NCBI GenBank assembly: GCA_016214925.1
Contig: JACRMO010000091.1
Coordinates: 1-13,499, forward strand
Reading direction: 5' to 3'
Length of the DNA stretch: 13,499 bases
Source of the DNA: Gammaproteobacteria bacterium
GTDB taxonomy: Bacteria; Pseudomonadota; Gammaproteobacteria; Thiohalobacterales; Thiohalobacteraceae
In this document: positions 1-6,447 of the stretch, one piece after another
Numbering within the stretch: the first letter of the stretch is position 1
How the letters are laid out: each line of letters begins with the position of its first letter
Notes under the pieces: generated by a model
What the model saw: the letters and a program-made list of their open reading frames with translations, nothing else
Databases searched by the model: none
What the model was told of the DNA's origin: nothing
Made by a program: the position numbers and the translations under genes

Positions 1-1
1 C

Positions 2-352
2 CCCGACGATTGGGACGAAGAACACGACGATGAGGGTGTGACGCTGTTCAATCCGCATGGCAGCGGGGCGCTGGAGATCAGTGCGGTGGAGCGGGACGAG
101 GTGGTCGATGACGGGTTTCTGGAAGACATGGCGTCGGAGCATCTGGAGTCGGGGGCGGAGCCGTCGGAAGTCGAGTTCGGGGACTTCGATGGGTTGGAGT
201 TCAGCTACGGCGATGACGACAAGTACTGGCGCGAGTGGTATCTGCGCGCGGACAATCTGATGCTGTATGTCACCTATCATTGCCCGCTGGCGGACGAGGG
301 CAACGAGGATGATGAAGTGGATGCGATCCTGGAGACCTTGGCGCTTTTGTAG
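2..352 (+). CDS. Acidic protein of unknown function, 5'-truncated
   Basis: This is an open frame from the left edge to a TAG stop; the true start lies outside the window. About 116 residues are visible. The frame is open upstream of the first possible start codon (GTG at 38), so I treat it as the tail of a longer gene. The protein is very acidic, with runs of Asp and Glu, and has no membrane segment or signal in the visible part. A segment near the left edge (VTLFNPHGSGALEIS) is followed by an aromatic-rich strand (DDKYWREWYLR), which suggests a small beta-rich domain. It resembles short DUF or immunity-type proteins only loosely, and I do not assign a family. The stop codon is shared with the first base pairs of the REP repeat that follows, and the gene is convergent with the MgtC-like gene. 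Coding nature is well supported by GC-rich third positions; function is unknown. Confidence 0.7.
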   Translation, partial: PDDWDEEHDDEGVTLFNPHGSGALEISAVERDEVVDDGFLEDMASEHLESGAEPSEVEFGDFDGLEFSYGDDDKYWREWYLRADNLMLYVTYHCPLADEGNEDDEVDAILETLALL

Positions 353-432
353 GTTGGGCTGAACGCATGTGAAGCCCAACGTTTACCCACTCGGTTGATA
401 TGTTGGGCTTCGCGTTGCTCAGCCCAACCTAC
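349..432. repeat. Inverted pair of GTAG-type REP palindromes (BIME-like)
   Basis: Two copies of a ~31-base palindromic unit face each other. The left copy runs 349-380 and the right copy 402-432. Both begin with GTAGGTTGGGCT when read outward-in and end with GAAGCCCAAC, so each can fold on itself (TTGGGCT/AGCCCAA) and the two can also pair together. GTAG-headed REP units of this kind are a known gammaproteobacterial family mobilised by RAYT transposases; no RAYT gene is present here. The left unit starts inside the stop codon (350-352) of the upstream gene. Lying between convergent genes, the element probably also acts as a bidirectional transcript-end or mRNA-stabilising hairpin (inference). 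Confidence 0.85.
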
Positions 433-463
433 GGGTCACGGTGGTTTCTCCTGCAATTCCCCC

Positions 464-1150
464 TCAATCCCCCGTTGGCGTAATCGAGAACTCGCGGATC
501 TGCGGCATGCTGCTGAGCGTTTCGGCGAGGCGGCGGTAGTTTTCGCGGTCGCGGGTGCGCAGTGTCATGATGTATTCGAACGTCTGGCCATGTTCCTTGG
601 TGGCGTAGCTTGGGAACGCCGCGTTGATGTTGTGCTGGCCGATGAGTTCGATGAGGTTGCGTTGCGGCATGATGCCGGTGTGGGCGAAGCGCACGGTGAG
701 CTGGCCGAAATGCAGAGAGGGGATGCTGTTCTCGATCCAGCGGAACAGCGACAGCACCAGCAGGGTGATGAGGGTGCCGAGGATGGCCGGTGTATAGAAA
801 GCGATGCCGATGAGGATGCCGATGGCGGCGGTCGTCCAGATCGAGGCGGCGGTGGTGAGGCCGTGGATGGTCAGGCCCTCGCGCATCACCACGCCGGCGC
901 CGAGGAAGCCGATGCCGGTCATGATGCCCTGTGCCATGCGCGTGGGGTCGATGCGGATCGCTTCGGCAGGAATGTTCGGCATCAGTGCCATCTGATGCGT
1001 GGTGACCAGCATCAGCAGGCTGGAGGCGAGGCACACCAGGGCGTGGGTGCGAAAGCCGGCGGGGCGGCCGTGCACGGTGCGTTCCAGGCCGATCAGGCCG
1101 CCGGCGAGCAACGCCGTCAGCAGTGGCAGCACAATATCGGCGTGTTCCAT
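464..1150 (-). CDS. MgtC/SapB family inner-membrane protein
   Basis: A 228-residue protein, the usual size for the family. Family hallmarks are visible: GLIGLER (residues 18-24), a conserved RTHALV segment (34-39), GIGFLGAG (79-86) and GLTTAASIW (97-105). Four to five hydrophobic segments fill residues 5-137, and residues ~145-228 form a soluble C-terminal domain like that of MgtC. MgtC proteins are linked to magnesium limitation, acid survival and inhibition of the F1Fo ATP synthase in pathogens; environmental homologs mostly have no tested role. GGAG lies about ten bases upstream of the ATG. It starts 16 bp after the moeB stop on the same strand, so the two are probably co-transcribed, although no functional link is obvious. 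No Mg-responsive leader can be placed, because the upstream DNA is moeB itself. Confidence 0.92.
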   Translation of the reverse strand: MEHADIVLPLLTALLAGGLIGLERTVHGRPAGFRTHALVCLASSLLMLVTTHQMALMPNIPAEAIRIDPTRMAQGIMTGIGFLGAGVVMREGLTIHGLTTAASIWTTAAIGILIGIAFYTPAILGTLITLLVLSLFRWIENSIPSLHFGQLTVRFAHTGIMPQRNLIELIGQHNINAAFPSYATKEHGQTFEYIMTLRTRDRENYRRLAETLSSMPQIREFSITPTGD

Positions 1151-1166
1151 CGTGGCGTTTCTCCGG

Positions 1167-1913
1167 TTAGTGGGCCGCGCATACCGGGCAGTCTGGGTCG
1201 CGTTTGAGTTTTAGGGTGCGGATGTCCATGCGCTTGGCATCGATGAGCAACAGTCGCCCGCACAGCGTCTCGCCGATGCCGGTGAGTACTTTGATCGCCT
1301 CCATGGACTGGATGCTGCCGACGATGCCGACAATCGGCGCGAGCACGCCGTTCTCGGCGCAGGTCTGTTCGACCTCGGTGCCGTCGCGATACAGGCAGCG
1401 ATAGCAGGGGCTGTCGGGCAGATCGGGGCGGAACACCGCGACCTGACCTTCCATACGAATCGCCGCGCCGGACACCAGTGGCTTGCGCGCGGCGACGCAG
1501 GCTGCGTTCACGGCATAACGCGTGGTGAAGTTGTCGCTGGCATCGATGACCAGATCGACGGCGTCGATCTGCGCGCGCAGTGCGGCACCTTCCAAACGTT
1601 CCTGTAGTGCGATGACCTGGGTATCCGGATTGAGCGCGGCCAAGCAGTCGCGTGCCGAATCGACCTTGGCGCGGCCGATGTCGGCTTGGCCGTGCAGCAA
1701 CTGGCGTTGCAGATTGGAGAGATCCACGACATCGGGATCGGCGATCACCAGCGTGCCCACGCCGGCGGCGGCGAGATACATCGCCACCGGCGAGCCCAAA
1801 CCACCGGCGCCGATGATCAGCACGCGCGCGGTAAGCAGTCGGTCCTGTGCCTCGGTGCCGAATTCCGGCAGCAGGATCTGGCGGCTGTAACGCAGGAGTT
1901 GTTCGTCGTGCAT
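1167..1913 (-). CDS. moeB: Molybdopterin-synthase adenylyltransferase MoeB (ThiF/HesA family)
   Basis: An E1-like enzyme that adenylates the C-terminal glycine of the sulfur carrier MoaD, and in some bacteria ThiS, using ATP, during molybdenum-cofactor synthesis. The protein has 248 residues, matching typical MoeB. Visible features are the nucleotide-binding loop GAGGLGS (35-41), acidic residues D59/D61 followed by NLQRQ (67-71), DASDN (124-128), the conserved Cys185 in EQTCAENG, and a four-cysteine zinc site, Cys170-x2-Cys173 and Cys242-x2-Cys245. There is no C-terminal rhodanese domain, so it is the short MoeB form. I chose the ATG at 1913 because MoeB proteins begin at MxxEQLLRYSRQ. The frame stays open 29 codons further (GTG at 2000), but that extension is Arg-rich, unlike the family, and abuts an upstream stop. 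Whether it also serves ThiS cannot be told from this window. The MgtC-like gene follows directly. Confidence 0.9.
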   Translation of the reverse strand: MHDEQLLRYSRQILLPEFGTEAQDRLLTARVLIIGAGGLGSPVAMYLAAAGVGTLVIADPDVVDLSNLQRQLLHGQADIGRAKVDSARDCLAALNPDTQVIALQERLEGAALRAQIDAVDLVIDASDNFTTRYAVNAACVAARKPLVSGAAIRMEGQVAVFRPDLPDSPCYRCLYRDGTEVEQTCAENGVLAPIVGIVGSIQSMEAIKVLTGIGETLCGRLLLIDAKRMDIRTLKLKRDPDCPVCAAH

Positions 1914-2000
1914 GCGTGCTCGGTGTGCGTATGTGGGACGATGCCTCAGTGTAGCCGTTCGTTCAGTCCGAGGGATAGTCCGCACGAAGGGGTCACTCAC

Positions 2001-2186
2001 TCAGCGCCCTGTGAGCAGTGCGCCGAGCATGCCACGCACAATCTGCCGCCCCAGCGAGCTGCCGATGGAACGTACCACGCTTTTGGCGAAGTCTTCGCCG
2101 ACACCCTGCCGTACACGGCCGCTTGCGTGGCGCTCGCGCATGGCTTGCGGTGCGGGTTGTTCGGCTGGGCGTTCCGGGGTGGTGCC
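2001..2186 (-). pseudogene. C-terminal remnant of a DUF853 (HerA-like ATPase) gene
   Basis: Between moeB and the M48-like gene, the minus strand has a frame of about 61 codons running from an in-frame TGA (2187-2189) to a TGA at 2001-2003. It reads through a proline/glutamate-rich linker into AKSVVRSIGSSLGRQIVRG, then MLGALLTGR at the end. I recognise this as the extreme C-terminus of DUF853/YjgR-type helicase-like proteins, where a linker is followed by a conserved GRQI.RG.LGSL tail. The ATPase body (Walker A/B) is absent from the surrounding DNA in every frame I read. An internal ATG at 2141 would give a 46-residue peptide, but it has no convincing ribosome site. The best reading is a decayed gene whose 3' end survived upstream of moeB. 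A functional small protein is possible but less likely. Confidence 0.6.
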
Positions 2187-2376
2187 TCAGTCTAAACATT
2201 CCGACCCTGCGTACCAACTGGACCGAAGTGTGATGCACGTTGGAAATCGGGCATTAGTCGAGTTGTAACCGGTGCGAGGCGTGACCCTTGTCGCATTGCC
2301 TGCGCGCGCGTGGCCGACAATCACTGTAAGTCGCTGTGTGCGGTTGGGCGCACGCAGACTGATCGAGGAAATTAAG

Positions 2377-3918
2377 ATGAACGACGAAGTGCTGGCCGCG
2401 CGTCCCGCCGGCCGTTGGGCGCTATTGTGGGCGATGCCCGAGCGTTTGGTAGAGCAACATCCAGGGGTACTGTTGGGTGTCGGTATGGGGCTGGTGTTGC
2501 TGGGGTATGCCGTACCGTTGGTGTTTCCCGTCGCAACTATCGTATTGAGTTACCAGATGGTCGACGCACTCGTGGCCGGTGGCTGGGAGGCGCTCGCCGG
2601 ACAAGGGCTGCAACTTTGCGGGTTACTGTTCTGCGCGACGCTCAGCGTGTCGTTGTGGCGATTGCGCGTGGCCGAGCCTGGCGGTGAGCCGCTGATGCAG
2701 GCGCAGGCGCCGGCCTTGTTCGCTGTGGTGGATGATGTGCGCACGACGTTCCAGGCGCCACCGATCACCGATATCCATCTCACCGACACGGCGCAGGTCA
2801 GCGTGCGGCGTATCCCGCGCACCGGGTATCCCGTGGCCTTCCGCTATGTACTGCTGGCGGGGCTGCCGGCCCTGCAATGTCTGACTGAGGATCAATTCAA
2901 ATGCATGCTGGCTTCCGCCTTGGGTGGATTGTCGGTTGTACGTGCCGACACCGCTGGGTGGATCGACCAGCTCACACAGACTTGGCAGCAGTATCGGCAG
3001 GCGGTGGCCGGACAATGGACGCCGGCGGCGATGTTGTATCGTCTGTTTCTGGCCGGGTTTATGCCCGTGTTGGGTACGCTCACAGAACGTTTGGACGCCG
3101 GTCGGCAGTTGCGACGCGATCGCTTCGCCCTGGAACTTGCCGACGACGATCTGGTGGCTGACACGATGGCCGGCGAGGTAGTAATGCAGCGCTTCTTGGC
3201 GTCGCATTACTGGCCGACCGTGTATGCCGCGGCCGAGCATTCGGCGACGCCGAGCTTCAAAGTGTTCCGCAATCTGGAAACGATCTTCCGGCGCCGGGTG
3301 GATTCCGAGCTGATTCAGGTATGGCTGCGCGAGGCTTTCGTCGGTAAATGGCGGTCCGACGCGCAGGATGTGGGGTTGAGAATCCGGTTGAACGAGATCG
3401 GCCACATCGCGGTGCAGTACCGGCAGCCGGAAGAAGTCAGTGCGGCGCAGACGCTGTTGGGGGCGAGTCATCAATGGATCATTGACCGCTGCGATGCGCG
3501 TTGGGCAGACGAACATGGCGAGGAATGGTCTGCGCATCATACTAAGTCACAACAGCAATTCGGGCGGTTGGAACAATTACGTGCGGCGCTCCAACAGCGT
3601 GGCTTGTTCGGCGAAGAGGCCATGCATTATGCCGCGCTGGTCAAACGCTATGGCACCGAGCAGGAGGCCCTGGCGGCCTACGAGAGAATTCTTGAGCTTA
3701 ACCCGGATGATGCGCGCATCAATTTCGGCGTGGGCAAATTCCTGTTGTCGTGCCGCGATGCGCGGGGCGTGAGAATCCTCGAACACGCAATGAGCTTGGA
3801 TAAGCGCTATGTGGAGCCGGCCTGTCGACTGATTTCCGGATTCACGGTCGAGCGTCGGGTGCAGGATACGGTGCGCAATCGGGTGCTTCGTGATGAGGGC
3901 GAGCGTGATATCGCCTGA
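2377..3918 (+). CDS. M48-peptidase-like membrane protein lacking zinc ligands, with TPR-like tail
   Basis: A 513-residue protein. Two hydrophobic stretches (about 29-63 and 78-94) anchor it in the membrane. From residue ~105 the layout follows M48 (HtpX/Oma1-like) peptidases: a LFAVVDDV helix (114-121), strands, then YVLLAGLPALQCLTEDQF (157-174) leading into LASALGGL (178-185). The last segment occupies the place of the family's LAHELGHI motif, with His, Glu and His replaced by Ser, Ala and Gly. The third ligand region reads RRDRFALELA (246-255) instead of ExEADRxA. A TPR-like repeat (AALAAYERILELNPDDA-like) lies at about 411-475. I infer an inactive, scaffolding M48 relative. The ATG at 2377 is preceded by GAGGAA (2365-2370); the frame is open further upstream, but that part is Arg-rich and lacks a ribosome site. 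The gene is convergent with the hydrolase. M48 kinship is an inference from motif spacing. Confidence 0.75.
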   Translation: MNDEVLAARPAGRWALLWAMPERLVEQHPGVLLGVGMGLVLLGYAVPLVFPVATIVLSYQMVDALVAGGWEALAGQGLQLCGLLFCATLSVSLWRLRVAEPGGEPLMQAQAPALFAVVDDVRTTFQAPPITDIHLTDTAQVSVRRIPRTGYPVAFRYVLLAGLPALQCLTEDQFKCMLASALGGLSVVRADTAGWIDQLTQTWQQYRQAVAGQWTPAAMLYRLFLAGFMPVLGTLTERLDAGRQLRRDRFALELADDDLVADTMAGEVVMQRFLASHYWPTVYAAAEHSATPSFKVFRNLETIFRRRVDSELIQVWLREAFVGKWRSDAQDVGLRIRLNEIGHIAVQYRQPEEVSAAQTLLGASHQWIIDRCDARWADEHGEEWSAHHTKSQQQFGRLEQLRAALQQRGLFGEEAMHYAALVKRYGTEQEALAAYERILELNPDDARINFGVGKFLLSCRDARGVRILEHAMSLDKRYVEPACRLISGFTVERRVQDTVRNRVLRDEGERDIA

Positions 3919-3947
3919 TAATAAATTCCTGCCTAGGGGCGCAGGAA
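3918..3947 (-). terminator. Rho-independent-like terminator of the alpha/beta hydrolase gene
   Basis: Read on the minus strand, a perfect 7-bp stem TTCCTGC (3947-3941) / GCAGGAA (3932-3926) closes an 8-base loop and is followed by TTTATTAT (3925-3918). The hydrolase stop codon (3933-3935) sits in the loop, so the hairpin overlaps the coding end. On the plus strand the hairpin has no T-run, so it would help the convergent M48-like gene only weakly. Confidence 0.55.
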
Positions 3948-4787
3948 CTCGACGGCGGCGGCGATGACGGCGGGATCGCGCAGGATGCGGTTGTGGCCCA
4001 AGCCTTCTGTGTAGATGACGCGCGCATCCCGCCAGGCCCGCTGTAAACGATCGGCGTGGGTGGCGGGCACATCACGGTCGTTACGGTCGTGAAGAATCAA
4101 GCCCGGAATCGTTTGCCCCGTGAGCATGGCTTCAGTGGACAGGCGCAGAAAGATGTCCATGCCAAAGCGGTGTTCGATGCGCGCACGCATCGCCGCAACG
4201 ACGGTAGCGGGGATGTCGAGATGCTTGGCGAAACGCTGCACCAGAAATTCGGCATCGGCCGGCGCGGCGATCGAGATTAACCGCGGCAGGTCCAATCCCT
4301 GCAACAACGCACGCGCGACGGCGGGAACACCGAAGGAATGCGCGATGGCACCCGCGAGCGGGGGGCCACTGCTGTTGGCTATAGTCTGGATGGCTTGGGC
4401 GTAGTCGAAGATATGGGTGCTGTTACCGGGACTGTCGCCATGGCCGGGGGCATCGAAGGCAACGACCCTAAAGCCGGCGCTGACCAAAGGCGCTGCGAAA
4501 GCGCCCAGTTGGAGTCCACGGCCGTTCCAGCCATGAATCAACAAAATCCCCGGCGCGTCAGCTGCGCCCCATTGATAGCGCGCCAAGAGCCGGCCGGCGG
4601 ATCCTATGTGGTCGATGTGTGTTTGCTTGCGCCAAGCGTCTTCCCGCGCCGGTATCGGTGACCGCCGGGTTGCGAACCACAGTCGGCAGGCCCAATAGCC
4701 GGCCAAGCCGGGAACGAAGGGTCCAATATGCCGGAAACCCATACGCATAAAGTGCAGTGACAGCTGAGGCGAGACGGAATTCGGCAT
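3933..4787 (-). CDS. Alpha/beta-hydrolase fold protein
   Basis: A 284-residue serine hydrolase of unknown substrate. The oxyanion-hole segment LLIHGWNG lies at 82-89. The nucleophile elbow is AHSFG (149-153) with Ser151; the first Gly of the usual GxSxG is Ala here, a change seen in many esterase-like members. The acid is probably Asp237 in HDRNDRDVP, and the catalytic His is 265 in EGLGHN. A FDAPGHGDS strand-loop (111-119) is typical of the fold. There is no cleavable signal peptide. Residues ~15-40 are moderately hydrophobic and could bind the membrane. The start at 4787 lacks a clear Shine-Dalgarno; a Met at residue 14 is an alternative with no better site. It is divergent from the small basic protein gene at 4926 and convergent with the M48-like gene. 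Esterase, lipase or thioesterase activity cannot be distinguished. Confidence 0.88.
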   Translation of the reverse strand: MPNSVSPQLSLHFMRMGFRHIGPFVPGLAGYWACRLWFATRRSPIPAREDAWRKQTHIDHIGSAGRLLARYQWGAADAPGILLIHGWNGRGLQLGAFAAPLVSAGFRVVAFDAPGHGDSPGNSTHIFDYAQAIQTIANSSGPPLAGAIAHSFGVPAVARALLQGLDLPRLISIAAPADAEFLVQRFAKHLDIPATVVAAMRARIEHRFGMDIFLRLSTEAMLTGQTIPGLILHDRNDRDVPATHADRLQRAWRDARVIYTEGLGHNRILRDPAVIAAAVEFLRP

Positions 4788-4925
4788 GGTTGTTTCGTGC
4801 GTATGTGCGGTCAGTCACAGACAGCGTTAAAGGGCGCCGTCGTGCAGGTCGATGAGCTTACTAGATTGCCATGTCGTACCGGCAACTTGGGTAGTTTAAT
4901 CGTTCTGAGTGAGTAAGGGGGTCGC

Positions 4926-5105
4926 ATGAGTCCGTTCAGACGTACCACCGCGTTTGCCCGCGATATGGGCAAGGGGTCGGCCAAGGGTCGCGGCGCGGAC
5001 GGTGCCTTGCGCCAGGCCCTGGCGCGGCGCCGCCTCGAGGAACGCCGAGAGGCGCAAATGCTGAAGCAGCAACTGCACGACGTCTTTTCCGACGACGGTC
5101 ACTAG
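4926..5105 (+). CDS. Small basic protein of unknown function (59 aa)
   Basis: A short gene with a strong ribosome-binding site, AAGGGGG at about 4913-4919, six bases before the ATG. The product is Arg/Lys-rich in its first two thirds (RTTAFARDMGKG, then LARRRLEERREAQ) and is predicted to be one long helix from about residue 26 to 53, ending in an acidic SDDGH tail. There are no membrane segments or cysteines. The charged-helix composition resembles small nucleic-acid- or ribosome-associated proteins, but I know no family for it. It stands alone, divergent from the hydrolase, and is followed by hairpins. The good ribosome site and GC-biased third positions support it as real. Confidence 0.55.
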   Translation: MSPFRRTTAFARDMGKGSAKGRGADGALRQALARRRLEERREAQMLKQQLHDVFSDDGH

Positions 5106-5120
5106 AGCTGAGTTCGGTGG

Positions 5121-5148
5121 GCTGCCTGTCCGGTCCCGGGCAGGCAGC
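5121..5148 (+). terminator. Hairpin downstream of the small basic protein gene
   Basis: An 11-bp stem, GCTGCCTGTCC (5121-5131) with GGGCAGGCAGC (5138-5148), containing one G-U pair and a 6-base loop, begins 15 bp after the stop at 5105. There is no T-run after it, so it is a transcript-end or stabilising hairpin rather than a textbook intrinsic terminator. Confidence 0.4.
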
Positions 5149-5258
5149 TGATTCCTCAGCTGAATCTTCGGCAGGTCGAATGCCGATGTCACCGATCGAA
5201 CAAACGATCAGCCTATCTCTAATATGAGCAAGAAGATGTCCTGCAGAGGGGCTGGAAG

Positions 5259-5298
5259 CATCCACCGTGCCCCGCTATAGGTCTCGGGCAGGTGGATG
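5259..5298. terminator. Strong hairpin between convergent genes
   Basis: CATCCACC-(G)-TGCCC (5259-5272) pairs with GGGCA-GGTGGATG (5286-5298), giving 13 base pairs with a single bulged G and a 13-base loop. It lies 35 bp beyond the stop of the PEP-CTERM gene on the minus strand and downstream of the small basic protein on the plus strand. Neither side has a T-run. A bidirectional transcript-end hairpin is the likely role. Confidence 0.45.
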
Positions 5299-5332
5299 GT
5301 CTAGGGGTTATCTCGGCAGATAATTGGGACGA

Positions 5333-6097
5333 TCAGCGGCGACGGGCCAAGCCGGTGAGTGCCAGCAACCCGGAACCGAACAGCCAAGCCGCGGCAGGCA
5401 CCGGGACTGCGGTAACGTTGCACACCACCGGGCCACCGTTGAGCGTGCGCACCATGCCATACAGCTTCAGCCCCGCGAACGCGTGATCCGCCACCGTCAG
5501 GGTGTTGGTAAAGGTCACGCCGCCGTCCGGTGACCAGCCCAACAGATCAAAGCGGTATTTGCCGCGCGTTGTATTGAAGACATAGGAGTCCACCGCAGTG
5601 GAGAGGGTGAGCTGATCGCCAGGGACTTCCTTATTGCGCTTGGTGTCGATGCCGGGCACGGCAGTTAGCGACATGCGGAAGACCAGATCCACCGGTTCGA
5701 GCATGGCCTCGCAGAGCAGCACATTGAGATGCAGTTGGGCGCTGTCGATGCCCGGCTTGCCGAGTCCGGAGCCGTTCTGGAAGCGCAGTTTGCCGAGCGC
5801 GAAGGGGCTGCCGAAGCCGGAGTAGTCATTGGTACCTTGGCCGGGTAGAAGAAAGCTGTCGAAGCTGATGCGGCTGCTGGCTTTATCGCAGGTCTTGCAC
5901 TCGCTGTACTGCCAATCGAGCGCGGCACGCCCGGGGATTTCGTTCAGGTCGGTGTGGTACACCGTCTCGGCGATCGCGGAGATGTCGCGGAATTCACTGG
6001 CGACAGTTGTCTGAATCGTGTTCGCTTGAACGGCGCCCTGGCTGGCAAATGCCAGCGCACCCGCAGATAGCCACATAGCCAATTTATTGTAATTCAT
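5333..6097 (-). CDS. PEP-CTERM (VPxPA-type) exported protein
   Basis: A 254-residue secreted protein. Residues 1-25 form a signal peptide (short basic start, hydrophobic WLSAGALAFA core, cleavage after AVQA). The last 24 residues carry the sorting signal: VPVPAAAW (231-238), a hydrophobic helix FGSGLLALTG, and a terminal Arg cluster. Such tails are recognised by exosortase (EpsH/XrtA-like) and usually go with extracellular polysaccharide or biofilm functions. The middle (about 55-220) is beta-rich with an aromatic DWQYS start and resembles the choice-of-anchor K type of domain, but its THxN motif is not evident. A CxxC pair sits at 67 and 70. No exosortase or glycosyltransferase gene lies in the window, so the sorting partner must be elsewhere. 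An exact TATAAT lies just upstream. Sorting class is confident; function is unknown. Confidence 0.85.
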   Translation of the reverse strand: MNYNKLAMWLSAGALAFASQGAVQANTIQTTVASEFRDISAIAETVYHTDLNEIPGRAALDWQYSECKTCDKASSRISFDSFLLPGQGTNDYSGFGSPFALGKLRFQNGSGLGKPGIDSAQLHLNVLLCEAMLEPVDLVFRMSLTAVPGIDTKRNKEVPGDQLTLSTAVDSYVFNTTRGKYRFDLLGWSPDGGVTFTNTLTVADHAFAGLKLYGMVRTLNGGPVVCNVTAVPVPAAAWLFGSGLLALTGLARRR

Positions 6098-6121
6098 GAG
6101 AAATGTCCATCCTGCCTAGTA

Positions 6122-6146
6122 ATTATATGTTCTGGTAATTCGAATT
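6122..6146 (-). promoter_or_regulatory. Promoter region of the PEP-CTERM gene with overlapping palindrome
   Basis: On the minus strand an exact TATAAT (6127-6122) lies about 25 bp before the ATG, which would give a short leader of around 18 bases. No good -35 hexamer is found at 16-18 bp. Instead a perfect 10-bp palindrome, AATTCGAATT (6137-6146), lies where the spacer meets the -35 region, suggesting regulator-dependent control. The hexamer match is direct; its use as a promoter is inferred. Confidence 0.45.
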
Positions 6147-6269
6147 CATGCCCCGGTACTGGTGCCGCATATGGAGAAATAGAGACCGGGTTAGCCGAGT
6201 GACAAAAATTTTACGCTTAGGCGTTTACCAGACCCTTACGCCCCTGGAATGCCCCCGTTTGCAGTAAGA

Positions 6270-6281
6270 GCTAATATTAGC
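6270..6281. promoter_or_regulatory. Perfect 12-bp palindrome, candidate operator
   Basis: GCTAATATTAGC is a perfect inverted repeat in the AT-rich stretch between the PEP-CTERM gene (-) and the DUF2333 gene (+). It is the size of a dimeric regulator half-site pair. No regulator can be named and no further copy is visible in the window. Confidence 0.3.
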
Positions 6282-6391
6282 AAAATTACATGTGCCATAA
6301 AACAGTCATTTGTTAGGGTGATGACGGACAAGCACCCTGATATCGTGATCAACACGGGCTCTATGTGCTCTGGATCGGGTCGGACCAGAAG

Positions 6392-6447
6392 CGCGCGTGA
6401 TAGATAATTATCCTTCATTACAACAAGATAATTAGAATCCTCGCGCG
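6392..6447. repeat. Symmetric bipartite inverted repeat
   Basis: The arms are CGCGCG (6392-6397), a 7-base gap, TAATTATC (6405-6412), a 14-base centre, GATAATTA (6427-6434), a 7-base gap, and CGCGCG (6442-6447). Spacing is identical on both sides, while the 7-base gaps do not pair. Each arm also carries the direct repeat AGATAATTA (6402-6410 and 6426-6434), because TAATTA is itself palindromic. It may be a paired operator, a cruciform or an RNA hairpin; no known family is recognised. Confidence 0.45.

Noticed and set aside
395..1207. 270-codon plus-strand frame opposite the MgtC-like gene
   Set aside because: Antisense shadow of a well-recognised membrane protein; its low-complexity Gly/Ala/Asp/His composition is typical of a reverse frame.
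1914..2000. 29-codon N-terminal extension of MoeB from GTG 2000
   Set aside because: Arg-rich, unlike MoeB proteins, which begin at the ATG at 1913 position; most likely intergenic DNA after the DUF853 remnant.
2623..3540. 305-codon minus-strand frame opposite the M48-like gene
   Set aside because: No recognisable domain; the plus-strand gene has the ribosome site, membrane segments and TPR-like repeat.
6274..6292. Sigma-54-like promoter on the minus strand (TGGCAC ... TTGCT) upstream of the PEP-CTERM gene
   Set aside because: The GG-to-GC distance is about 3 bp longer than the strict sigma-54 spacing, and it lies ~180 bp from the start codon.
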